DNA of 7,427 nt from JBLKSS01 sp047607725 (GCF_047607725.1 NZ_JBLKSS010000106.1:1-7427), one strand, 5' to 3'; positions 1-6,873 are shown, counted from the stretch's first letter. Notes: generated from the sequence alone by a model not told the origin. Translations and numbers: made by a program.

Positions 1-102
1 CTCAAACCGGGATGGAAATAAAAGTTATTAAAATCAATACAATGTGAAAATGCAATGAGCATAAGCGTGTAACGTAGGTTTACTGTCTCGTACAACAAAC
101 CC
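1..102. mobile_element. Probable insertion-sequence end abutting the broken add gene
   Basis: Homology to adenosine deaminase stops abruptly around 103-110. Read from the junction outwards on the minus strand, the adjoining DNA begins GGGTTTGTTGTACGAGACAG, which resembles the GG(G/C)TTTGTTG-type termini common in IS5-family (IS903-like) elements. The segment is A+T-rich, unlike its neighbours. On the plus strand, 1-21 reads as a possible protein tail (L-K-P-G-W-K-stop), which could be the end of a transposase lying to the left. No transposase motif and no second terminal repeat are visible, so the family is only a guess. The alternative is a deletion junction with unrelated DNA. Confidence 0.4.
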
Positions 103-890
103 ACCAATAATTCAAGACGTCCTCCACGGGGCGCTTACGAATATTGGAGGTCAAGCAGCTTTCGATACCGATGGCGTGGGCGGCGAGGAAATCCATCAGC
201 TTGGGATCTTCTATGGTCTTCACGCCGTGGCCGATGCTTTCAGCGCCGAGCTCCTGGATAGCCTGCCAAATACTTTCCGGCTCCGCGGCCTCACCGGCGT
301 GCACGGTAATACGCAGGCCGGCATCCCGGGCGCGGGTAAAATGACTGAGAAACTCGCTGCCGGGATAGCCTAGCTCATCGCCGGCCAGATCCACGGCGGT
401 GATGCCGTCGCGGCAGGCGAGGATCGCCTCCAGCTCCTGCCAGCAGGCGTCTTCGCCGAAGGTGCGGCTCATAATACCGATAAGACGCACCGTCAATCCG
501 GCTTTGGCGGCTGGCGCTTTGCACACCGTCGATGACCGCTTCCACGACCCCCTGCAGCGGCAGGCGATGGGTCATCGCCATATAATAGGGTGAGAAACTC
601 AGCTCGGCGTAATCCAGGCCAGCCGCCACCGCATCGGCGACGTTTTCCCGCGCCACGCGCTGACAGGCTTCCAACGACCCCAGCACTGACACGCCCAAAT
701 CCAGTTTCTGCAGAAAACTGACCAAATCCGGCTCGGTAGCGGTGACCTGCACATGTGGACGCAAGGCGTCCAGCGTGTTGGCGGGCAGGGCGACGTTAAA
801 TTCGCGGCCGAGATCGAGGATCGTTTGCGGGCGTATATTGCCGTCGAGATGACGGTGCAAATCTGTCAGCGGCAGGGACGTATCAATCAT
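103..890 (-). pseudogene. add: Adenosine deaminase, frameshifted and 3'-truncated
   Basis: Adenosine deaminase converts adenosine and deoxyadenosine to (deoxy)inosine in cytosolic purine salvage, using a zinc ion. The start at 890 gives an N-terminus with the HxH zinc motif at residues 12 and 14 (LTDLHRHLDGN). The frame is correct to about position 520; it then switches to another frame that continues RLIGIMSRTFGE, the TVHAGEA motif (zinc His and catalytic Glu) and IGHG. Counting against the E. coli protein shows one extra base between about 486 and 522; the TTT run at 503-505 is the likeliest place. Homology ends after roughly 260 of about 333 residues, and a foreign tail reaches a stop at 80-82. 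The missing C-terminus carries the paired aspartates of the NTDDP motif that complete the active site, so repairing the frameshift would not restore function. The two open pieces are 375-890 and 80-526. The gene is certain, and its inactivity nearly so. Confidence 0.95.
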
Positions 891-926
891 GGGTGATAAC
901 TCTTTTAGGTGACATTAATAGGACTC

Positions 927-935
927 ATTATAACA
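927..935 (-). promoter_or_regulatory. Extended -10 promoter for add
   Basis: The minus strand reads TGTTATAAT: a perfect TATAAT hexamer (927-932) preceded by the TGn extension. It lies about 37 bases upstream of the add start codon. The hexamer 17 bp further upstream is a poor -35, as expected for an extended -10 promoter. The promoter has therefore outlived the gene it served. Assigned by inspection only. Confidence 0.55.
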
Positions 936-973
936 TTTCGCGGCCGGGGCGATATTCGCCCGGTTGAGAAATA

Positions 974-998
974 CGCTCCCGGCTTGGCGCCGGGAGCG
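974..998 (-). terminator. Hairpin terminator downstream of ydgA
   Basis: A perfect 10-bp inverted repeat (974-983 with 989-998, arms CGCTCCCGGC/GCCGGGAGCG) surrounds a 5-base loop, 20 bases past the ydgA stop. Reading leftwards on the minus strand, it is followed by TATTTCTC, a weak U-tract. The stem is very stable, but the poor U-tract makes efficiency uncertain. It separates ydgA transcription from the add promoter at 927-935. Confidence 0.55.
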
Positions 999-1018
999 AG
1001 TGACGATAATGCGGGGAT

Positions 1019-2554
1019 TTAGGGCTGCGGCACCGCCGGCACCGCCGGCGGCGCGGTGGGTTGCGGGGCGCCTTCGGGTAGCCCGAGCACGCCGAACAGA
1101 CCCAGGAAGTTCTGAATCGACATTTTCTGGCCGTTTAGGTTGATTTGGTTGTCGGCGTACTGAAAACTGCTGGTCAGCGTATTATCTGCCACCGTGGTCA
1201 ATTTAAACATTTGCCCCATGGCCGCCAGCCCCTGGACCTGCTGCTTGGCAAGCTGGTCGGTGTCTTTCTCATTATAACCCTGCAGGCGGGCGAACTGCGC
1301 GGTGGTCTCGGTGGCCATATCCAGCGGGACGGTCAGTTTGGCGTCAAGTTTATTGACGAACCTGGCCCATTGTTGATCCGGCGTCAGCGCCGGATTTTGC
1401 GCGGTCTGCTGCGCCGCCGTCGGATCGTTGAGATTTAGCGTCAGCGTGAAGGTGCTTTCCCCCTTGCAGTTTTTCCAGCTCAACGGGGCGACAGTCAGGT
1501 ACGGGCTGCCTTTCAGCGCAGTAGGCAGCTGCTGCAAGAAGGCTTGGGTAATTTGCGCCTGCTGCTGCTGCGGATCCACCGCCCCCGTCTGCTGCATAAT
1601 TTGCGCGACCTGCTGGTGATATTGATCACTGAAGGCTTCAATCGCTTTGCCATCCAGATTGGATAAGGTGATATTCAGCTTGCCTGCGCCGAAGTTTTGC
1701 CCCTGGATATGCAGCGTGTCCAAGGCATAGGCGACCTGGACGGATAGCTTATCGCCATCTTCTTGAGCGTGGGTGACCTGGGACAGCGCGTCGATACTTA
1801 AAATATCTTTGCCGTCCAGATTGTACACCAGCGTGCGTGCTTTCAGCGTATTATCGCCGATGCTGTAACCTTGCTTGCCGTTATGGGTATCGTTGTCAAC
1901 GGTAAAATCATGCACCGCCAGCTGTTCGCGCTGCTGCCGCCACTGATTAAGCCCGCCCAGCACCAGGCTTTCGATGCCGCCGGAAACCTTCAGCTTATCG
2001 CCATCCGCGTCGACATCAAATGTCCCGCCGCGGGCGCGAATGATAGTCTGATTATCCTGAAAATCCATCGCCGCCAAGGTGATTTTGGATACCGTATTGC
2101 CGCCGTAGCCAACGCGGGTCTCCGCCACCAGCGGCACGTTGGCTTTCGCAGCGTCAAACAGCGGCTGGGTTTTGGCCGTTTTCGCCAGTAGGCTGTGTAC
2201 CGACGCCAGGCTGGGAATGAGCACGCCTTTTTTCAGTTGGGCAAACGGGAAAGGGCCATGATCGACTTTCTCATTAAAGCGCACGTCTTCGCCCGGTTTG
2301 AGCAATTTATTGTCGCCGGTACTGCCGTCCGACTGCAGTACGACATCAACATGACTGGTGAATACGCCGCGCCGGTAGTTTTCCGCGTCGAAACGCAGAC
2401 CCGACTGTGGAAACGCGCTTTGCAACCGGGCATTGGCGTCGTTAACCAAATCAGGTAAACGGCGCTGGAATTGTTTGCCGGTGTACCAAGCGCCGCCGGT
2501 CCAAGCGGCGCCGAGAATGACGATCACGCTGACCGTTACGAGGGTTTTTTTCAT
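1019..2554 (-). CDS. ydgA: YdgA family (DUF945) inner-membrane protein
   Basis: 511 residues, close to E. coli YdgA (about 502), with alignable sequence from end to end. It starts MKKTLVTVSVIVILGAAWTG, a signal-anchor helix at roughly residues 4-24 followed by GGAWYTGKQ as in the enterobacterial family; the rest should lie in the periplasm. Conserved stretches include NEKVDHGPFPFAQLKK, PLSWKN, TIPVDMATE-like (here TVPLDMATE), AKQQV.G..AMGQMFKLTT and NGQKMS. The extreme C-terminus is Pro/Ala-rich (ending PAVPAVPQP), and a similar ending exists in E. coli. The family forms dimers in the inner membrane, but its biochemical role is not established. An AAGGA (2565-2569, minus) lies 10 bases before the ATG, a rather long spacing. 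The gene lies downstream of manA in the same orientation with a 145-bp gap, as in E. coli. No damage is visible. Confidence 0.93.
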   Translation of the reverse strand: MKKTLVTVSVIVILGAAWTGGAWYTGKQFQRRLPDLVNDANARLQSAFPQSGLRFDAENYRRGVFTSHVDVVLQSDGSTGDNKLLKPGEDVRFNEKVDHGPFPFAQLKKGVLIPSLASVHSLLAKTAKTQPLFDAAKANVPLVAETRVGYGGNTVSKITLAAMDFQDNQTIIRARGGTFDVDADGDKLKVSGGIESLVLGGLNQWRQQREQLAVHDFTVDNDTHNGKQGYSIGDNTLKARTLVYNLDGKDILSIDALSQVTHAQEDGDKLSVQVAYALDTLHIQGQNFGAGKLNITLSNLDGKAIEAFSDQYHQQVAQIMQQTGAVDPQQQQAQITQAFLQQLPTALKGSPYLTVAPLSWKNCKGESTFTLTLNLNDPTAAQQTAQNPALTPDQQWARFVNKLDAKLTVPLDMATETTAQFARLQGYNEKDTDQLAKQQVQGLAAMGQMFKLTTVADNTLTSSFQYADNQINLNGQKMSIQNFLGLFGVLGLPEGAPQPTAPPAVPAVPQP

Positions 2555-2699
2555 AGGTTATGCATCCTTATAATTTATTGCTATCCCACTTGTCCGCCCA
2601 GTAACGCCAAAGGCAACAAAAAACATACACGGCCGGGAACGAGGCTCAAGCCATGCAACTAATATAGTAGCAACTGACAAGCATTTCGTCTGGCAGTCA

Positions 2700-3875
2700 T
2701 TAGCTTTGATTATAAACCCGAGCTAAACGGCCACTGCCGCTGACCGTAATGGGGGAATCTTTTGCTGCGATAAAGACCGATTCACCCGGCTGGAGCGTGC
2801 ATTGTCGACCGCCGCCGTCCACGGTGGCCTGACCGTCGACGCAGAATAAGACGGCGGCGCTGTCTTGGGCCAGCGTGCGCGGCGCCGGCGTGAGCACGTG
2901 CAGCGAAAAGGCGAAATCGTCCACCGGGATGGGGAACACCAGCGCGCCATCGTGCTGCTCGGGCACGGTCAGCAGCGTATCTTCAGGTTTGGCGACGAAT
3001 TGCACGTTGGCCATCAGCTCCGGCACATCGATATACTTCGGTGTCAGGCCAGCGCGCAGCACATTGTCGGAGTTGGCCATGACTTCCAGCGCCACACCCT
3101 TGAGATAGGCATGGGGGGTTTGCGCGAACAAAAACATCGCCTGGCCGGGCTGCAGGGCAATCACATTCAGCAACAGCGGCGAGAACAGGCCGCTGTCGTC
3201 GGGATAAACCTCGGCAATCATCCGCACGGTGTCCCAAGGTTCGCCATGCTGATGGTCCAGCGCGGCGGTGAGAATATCCAGCGCCAGGGATTTTTGCTCG
3301 CCGGTCATCGTCAGCAAATCGCCGAACAGTTGCGCTAAATGCGGCTCGTCGGGATGGGCGAGGAAGGCGGCAATAGTGGGGTGGGCCCCCGCCACGGGCT
3401 GTAATAGCGAGACGATAGACGACAGCGTGTGAAAGCCATTCATGGCTTGAAACGGCGTCAAGGCAAACACCAGTTCCGGCTTATGGTTGGCGTCCTTGTA
3501 ATTGCGGTTGGGCGCGTCAAGGGCGATGCCCGCCTGGTTTTCTTTGGCAAACCCTGCGCGCGCCGCGTTCAGGCTGGGATGGACCTGAATAGACAGCGGA
3601 TCGTCGGCGCACAGCACCTTGAACAAAAAGGGCAACTCCCCGAAACGCTCCGCCACCGCCCGGCCCAGCATGCCCTGGGGATCGCGGGTAATGAGCGTGC
3701 GCAGCGCTATTTCATTGCCCTGCGCATCCTGAACGCGCGAACTGCTTTTGGGGTGGGCGCCCATCCATAATTCCGCCATCGGCCGGCCATCGGGATCGGT
3801 AATGCCGTAAAGTCGGGTTAGGGCGTCTTTACTGCCCCAGCCGTAATGCTGGAGAGTATTTATCATCTTTTCCAT
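2700..3875 (-). CDS. manA: Mannose-6-phosphate isomerase, class I
   Basis: Zinc enzyme of the cytosol that interconverts mannose-6-phosphate and fructose-6-phosphate. It feeds mannose into glycolysis and supplies mannose units for GDP-sugars and surface polysaccharide. Starting at the ATG at 3875 gives 391 residues (MEKMINTLQHYGWGSK), the same length as E. coli ManA. An ATG at 3932 would add 19 residues with no counterpart and is rejected. The zinc ligands fall at the E. coli positions: Gln97 and His99 in LSIQVHP, Glu134 in HKPELVFAL, and His255 in QTPHAYLKG. Arg274, the catalytic arginine, lies in NVLRAGLTPKY. The protein ends GRLARVYNQS, like the E. coli end. A weak GGGA ribosome site precedes the start. 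The gene is divergent from fumC, where E. coli has fumA next to manA. It appears intact and functional. Confidence 0.97.
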   Translation of the reverse strand: MEKMINTLQHYGWGSKDALTRLYGITDPDGRPMAELWMGAHPKSSSRVQDAQGNEIALRTLITRDPQGMLGRAVAERFGELPFLFKVLCADDPLSIQVHPSLNAARAGFAKENQAGIALDAPNRNYKDANHKPELVFALTPFQAMNGFHTLSSIVSLLQPVAGAHPTIAAFLAHPDEPHLAQLFGDLLTMTGEQKSLALDILTAALDHQHGEPWDTVRMIAEVYPDDSGLFSPLLLNVIALQPGQAMFLFAQTPHAYLKGVALEVMANSDNVLRAGLTPKYIDVPELMANVQFVAKPEDTLLTVPEQHDGALVFPIPVDDFAFSLHVLTPAPRTLAQDSAAVLFCVDGQATVDGGGRQCTLQPGESVFIAAKDSPITVSGSGRLARVYNQS

Positions 3876-3954
3876 GATCGTTCCCGTTAATAATTTATTG
3901 ATTCGTATTGTAATAGCGCTCACCGCTCGCATAATGGTAGGCGTTTGTGTGGGA

Positions 3955-3980
3955 CTATACTACCAATGCCCTGAGTATAG
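3955..3980. promoter_or_regulatory. Inverted repeat in the manA-fumC divergent control region
   Basis: CTATACT (3955-3961) is repeated inverted as AGTATAG (3974-3980) with 12 bases between; the arm centres are 19 bp apart. It sits midway in the 161-bp gap between the divergent starts of manA (3875) and fumC (4037). Spacing and position are compatible with a dimeric regulator site. Either arm could also be a -10 element (TATACT on plus, TATACT on minus), but neither has a convincing -35 partner. E. coli fumC is controlled by SoxRS and ArcA; I could not identify their boxes here. Speculative. Confidence 0.3.
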
Positions 3981-4025
3981 AAGTAAGCATCTAAGGGCGG
4001 GTTAGCGATCTTTAGGATGAATACC

Positions 4026-4031
4026 AGGAGG
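4026..4031 (+). promoter_or_regulatory. Strong Shine-Dalgarno site deciding the fumC start
   Basis: A perfect AGGAGG lies 2 bases before one ATG (4034) and 5 bases before a second, adjacent ATG (4037). The shorter distance is too tight for efficient initiation, so the second ATG is preferred. That choice also aligns exactly with the E. coli FumC N-terminus. Confidence 0.75.
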
Positions 4032-4036
4032 TTATG

Positions 4037-5434
4037 ATGGCAGTCACTCGTGTAGAAAAAGATTCAATGGGGCCGATTGACGTCCCCGCGGAACACCTTT
4101 GGGGCGCGCAAACGCAACGCTCGCTGGAGCATTTTCGGATTTCCAGCGAAAAAATGCCCCCGGAATTGATTAGCGCGTTGGCGCAAACCAAACGCGCCGC
4201 GGCGCAGGTCAATAAGGATCTCGGCCTGCTTGAGGCCAAGCGTGCGCAAGCCATCATCAGCGCAGCGGATGAAGTTTTGGCCGGCCACCACCCCGCCGAA
4301 TTCCCGCTGGCCATATGGCAGACCGGCTCCGGCACGCAAAGCAACATGAACATGAACGAAGTCCTGGCTAACCGCGCCAGTGAATTGCTGGGCGGCGAGC
4401 GTGGCGATGGGCGTCTGGTGCATCCTAATGACGATGTCAATAAAAGCCAAAGTTCCAATGACGTCTTTCCAACGGCGATGCACGTCGCCGCGGTTATCGC
4501 CGTGCGCGAACATCTGCGGCCGCAGATAGCGGTATTAAAGAAAACCTTGGCCGCCAAAGCCGCCGCCTTTAACGATATCGTGAAAATCGGCCGTACCCAC
4601 CTGCAGGATGCCACGCCGCTGACGCTCGGGCAGGAAATATCCGGCTGGGTGGCGATGCTTGAGCACAGCGCAAAGCATATTGAGCAGAGCATTCCGCACC
4701 TGTGCGAACTGGCGCTGGGCGGTACCGCGGTGGGTACCGGTCTTAACACCCATCCAGAATATGCGGTACGCGTGGCGAAAGTGCTGGCGGAACTGACTGG
4801 ACAGCCGTTTGTCACCGCACCTAACAAGTTTGAATCCCTGGCGACCTGTGATGCTCTGGTCCACGGCCATGGCGCCCTGAAAGGGCTGGCGGCGTCGATG
4901 ATGAAAATCGCCAACGATGTGCGCTGGCTTGCGTCCGGCCCTCGCTGCGGTATCGGCGAGCTGAGCATTCCGGAAAACGAGCCGGGCAGCTCCATCATGC
5001 CGGGCAAAGTCAACCCGACCCAGTGCGAAGCTATGACCATGCTGTGTTGCCAGGTCATGGGAAATGACGCGGCGGTGAATATCGGCGGCGCCTCCGGTAA
5101 TTTCGAGTTAAACGTTTACCGCCCCATGGTTATCCATAATTTCCTGCAATCGGTGCGCCTGCTGGCGGACGGTATCGACAGCTTCAATCACCACTGCGCG
5201 GTAGGTATCGACCCCAACCGCGATCGTATCGATCAGTTGCTCAATGAATCACTGATGCTGGTGACGGCGCTCAACACCCATATCGGCTACGACAAGGCGG
5301 CGGAAATCGCCAAGAAAGCCCATAAAGAGGGGCTGACGCTTAAGGCATCAGCGCTGAAGTTGGGTTATGTGACGGAGCAGCAGTTTGATGAATGGGTCCG
5401 CCCAGAAGACATGGTCGGCAGCATGAAAAGCTGA
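4037..5434 (+). CDS. fumC: Fumarate hydratase class II (fumarase C)
   Basis: Iron-independent, oxygen-stable homotetrameric fumarase that interconverts fumarate and malate in the TCA cycle. 465 residues from the ATG at 4037 (E. coli 467). From this start every marker lands at its E. coli number: His129 of the B-site in LVHPNDD; Thr187-His188 in GRTHLQDATPL, the catalytic base region; and Ser318 in the superfamily signature GSSIMPGKVNPTQ on the mobile loop. SGSGTQSNMNMNEV-type sequence (here TGSGTQSNMNMNEV) marks the first conserved region of the argininosuccinase/fumarase superfamily. The ORF ends EDMVGSMKS, slightly shorter than the E. coli end. It converges with tus, 54 bases away. fumA, which lies between fumC and manA in E. 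coli, is absent here, so FumC may carry more of the flux unless a class I enzyme is encoded elsewhere. Intact. Confidence 0.98.
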   Translation: MAVTRVEKDSMGPIDVPAEHLWGAQTQRSLEHFRISSEKMPPELISALAQTKRAAAQVNKDLGLLEAKRAQAIISAADEVLAGHHPAEFPLAIWQTGSGTQSNMNMNEVLANRASELLGGERGDGRLVHPNDDVNKSQSSNDVFPTAMHVAAVIAVREHLRPQIAVLKKTLAAKAAAFNDIVKIGRTHLQDATPLTLGQEISGWVAMLEHSAKHIEQSIPHLCELALGGTAVGTGLNTHPEYAVRVAKVLAELTGQPFVTAPNKFESLATCDALVHGHGALKGLAASMMKIANDVRWLASGPRCGIGELSIPENEPGSSIMPGKVNPTQCEAMTMLCCQVMGNDAAVNIGGASGNFELNVYRPMVIHNFLQSVRLLADGIDSFNHHCAVGIDPNRDRIDQLLNESLMLVTALNTHIGYDKAAEIAKKAHKEGLTLKASALKLGYVTEQQFDEWVRPEDMVGSMKS

Positions 5435-5440
5435 CTGTGT

Positions 5441-5491
5441 CCGGTCCACAAAACCGGCGATAAGGCGGGCCATAGGCAGAGGCTCGCCTTA
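5441..5491. terminator. Tandem hairpins between convergent fumC and tus
   Basis: Two inverted repeats follow the fumC stop. The first is 5 bp (CCGGT 5441-5445 with ACCGG 5453-5457). The second is 11 bp with one G-T pair (5461-5471 with 5481-5491) around a 9-base loop. The second overlaps the tus stop codon (5489-5491), so it could stop transcripts arriving from either side. Neither hairpin has a clear U-tract, so this may be a weak or Rho-assisted bidirectional terminator. Confidence 0.45.
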
Positions 5492-6418
5492 GGTCGCGAC
5501 ATAGAGATGCAGCCGTTCAATCAGCAGATGGGCGGGCAGCGCGGCCGGCACATGTTTCGTGCGGATAGTGTGGCGGTCATAATTCAGCAATTCCCCCAGC
5601 GCCGGCGCCGTGGCTCCCTGCTGCGTGCGGCAGAGCACGATAAGCGGAGAAGGGCAGGCGTATTGAACCTGCTTTTGCCGCGTTTGGTACCACACCCGCG
5701 CGATGGGCTGTACTTTTACCGGCCGTTTGATTTTCAGCGGGGTGTCCGGCGGCAGTTTTGACACCTGGTTAATCTCATCGCGCACCCGCTCTTGCCACTG
5801 TTCCCGAGTGTATGGGGGGACCGCGCGGCCACCTTGCAGACTTTTTTGCAGCATAGTCAGCACCTCCTGACGCGTCAGATTTTTAATAACCTGTTTATTT
5901 GCCCAGCCGAAACGCACCGAGTCTGGATCGGTAATCACCTGCAGGCCGCGATAGGCGCTTAGGGTTTTCAGGCCACGCAAATGGCGATGTACAAAGTCAA
6001 AACGTTGCTCCGGCGGGAGCTGCGACTCGACGGTAATTAATTGGGCCAATTGCGCTTTGAGGTCGTTGATTTCATTCATCAAGGCGAGGGCGGACGCATA
6101 CTGATCATTATCCACGGCGAAGCATAAGGCGCCCGGTAGGCGAATCGCCGCTTTGCTGCAGCTGTCGATCTTCTGATGATAAATAAACAGGCGCTGATAG
6201 TGAGCCAGGCCGGTTGCCAGCGCGGTTTTTCCTACCTGTTGTTGTACCTCGATTGTGGTGATTTCGGCCTGTTCCTGACCTTTTTCCACTTCAGGTAGGG
6301 TAAACACGCGGGCGGCCAGCAGACGAAAGCCACCAAGCAGCGGTCCCAGGGCCTCCAGGCGCATCTGCAGCGTGTTGAAGCAGGTGTTAAGACGCTGTGT
6401 TAACTCTAAAGAGGGCAT
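5489..6418 (-). CDS. tus: Tus, replication terminus site-binding protein
   Basis: Monomeric DNA-binding protein that sits on Ter sites and blocks replication forks arriving from one side, probably by trapping a flipped cytosine (the 'lock') as DnaB unwinds the DNA. 309 residues, exactly the E. coli length, with colinear numbering. Conserved DNA-contact residues visible include Lys89 (SCSKAAIRLPG), Ala173 (FGWANK), Arg198 (QGGRAV) and the beta-strand run IKRPVKVQPIARVWY (230-244). The cytosine-6 pocket is complete: Ile79, Phe140, His144, Gly149 and Leu150. Divergence is greatest in the first 60 residues and in the C-terminal 285-300 region. The protein ends ERLHLYVAT, close to E. coli RLHLYVAD. 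The start at 6418 fits this length. The Ter-like site at 6433-6449 overlies its promoter region, as in E. coli, where Tus represses its own gene. Intact. Confidence 0.97.
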   Translation of the reverse strand: MPSLELTQRLNTCFNTLQMRLEALGPLLGGFRLLAARVFTLPEVEKGQEQAEITTIEVQQQVGKTALATGLAHYQRLFIYHQKIDSCSKAAIRLPGALCFAVDNDQYASALALMNEINDLKAQLAQLITVESQLPPEQRFDFVHRHLRGLKTLSAYRGLQVITDPDSVRFGWANKQVIKNLTRQEVLTMLQKSLQGGRAVPPYTREQWQERVRDEINQVSKLPPDTPLKIKRPVKVQPIARVWYQTRQKQVQYACPSPLIVLCRTQQGATAPALGELLNYDRHTIRTKHVPAALPAHLLIERLHLYVAT

Positions 6419-6432
6419 AGTTCCATCTCGCT

Positions 6433-6449
6433 ATTAGTTACAATATACT
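6433..6449 (-). promoter_or_regulatory. Ter (Tus-binding) site at the tus promoter, non-consensus at lock base
   Basis: The minus strand reads AGTATATTGTAACTAAT, against the Ter consensus AGNATGTTGTAACTAAA. The final T is also found in some E. coli sites (for example TerC), so the only unusual base is position 6 (A instead of G; the opposite strand has T instead of the lock cytosine). The site ends 14 bp before the tus ATG, in the same orientation relative to tus as E. coli TerB. It covers the best -10-like sequences (TATAGT and TATATT), so bound Tus should repress tus. By the E. coli model, forks moving leftwards in this window would meet the blocking face. Confidence 0.85.
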
Positions 6450-6749
6450 ATAAACTTTAACGTTATTCTAACATTATCACCTTAACTAAAGAGACACCAT
6501 CACGTCCAGAAACCTCAGCAGAGGATCCTTCTACCCACTCGAGAAGGCCGTTCGCGCCCACGGATAACGACACGGGCACGAGCAATGAGCGGAGGGAAGA
6601 CGAGGCCCATCTCGCCCGCGGCCCTGGCGCCCGATAACACGCTCCGGGACGCTAAAGGCCATAACGTAAGGCACCGGCAGCACGATGAAACCAGGGGGAC
6701 CCGGCGGGAGTCGCTTTAACGCCCCTGAACGGCAGTTAACCGCTCAGCG
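6450..6749. other. Gene-free stretch upstream of tus
   Basis: About 300 bases hold no recognisable gene. The first ~40 bases are A+T-rich promoter-side DNA for tus; the remainder is G+C-rich. Only short unconserved reading frames occur (for example 44 codons from an ATG at 6585 on the plus strand), with no ribosome site or familiar motif. In E. coli the rstA-rstB two-component genes lie here upstream of tus. I could not recover any RstB-like sequence, so this is either intergenic DNA or a gene relic decayed beyond recognition by eye. Confidence 0.5.
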
Positions 6750-6856
6750 TTAAACTGCGCGCAGCGCCGGCAACCGGCGCAGGCGTTGGGCGACGTAAAG
6801 ACCAACGAGCAGTAGCACGGTAATAAAGGCCACTACGCCTGCCCAGCCGTAGCCGT
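6750..6856 (-). pseudogene. C-terminal remnant of a probable MFS transporter
   Basis: The minus strand has an open stretch ending at a TAA (6750-6752) that reads about YGWAGVVAFITVLLLVGLYV followed by AQRLRRLPALRAV. A 'GW.GV' turn, one hydrophobic helix and a short Arg-rich cytoplasmic tail are the usual ending of 12-helix major facilitator transporters. Only about 34 residues remain. Upstream, the frame runs directly into the repeat-bearing end of the IS21-family element, so the gene was probably cut by that insertion. I cannot say which transporter it was. A chance hydrophobic reading frame is the alternative. Confidence 0.6.
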
Positions 6857-6873
6857 TGCAGATTCCGACGTAT

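Noticed and set aside
375..890. Two adjacent ORFs at 80-526 and 375-890 as separate genes or programmed frameshifting
   Set aside because: Together they match one adenosine deaminase; the combined protein still lacks its active-site aspartates, so programmed frameshifting would give no working enzyme. No slippery heptamer with a downstream structure was evident.
2600..2700. Terminator or promoter in the manA-ydgA gap
   Set aside because: Only a mismatched short hairpin and a 6-bp direct repeat (GCAACT) are seen; no paired -35/-10 elements or hairpin with a U-tract met a reportable standard.
3876..3932. Longer manA start at 3932 adding 19 residues
   Set aside because: The extra residues have no counterpart in the family; the ATG at 3875 gives exactly 391 residues and places the zinc ligands at their usual numbers.
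4012..5058. Long minus-strand open frame (348 codons) opposite fumC
   Set aside because: It lies entirely opposite a highly conserved fumarase gene, has Ser/Ala/Cys-rich low-information sequence and no ribosome site. It is a G+C-driven shadow.
6585..6719. 44-codon plus-strand frame starting at 6585
   Set aside because: No ribosome site, no recognisable motif and highly charged, low-complexity composition. Chance open frames of this size are common in G+C-rich DNA.
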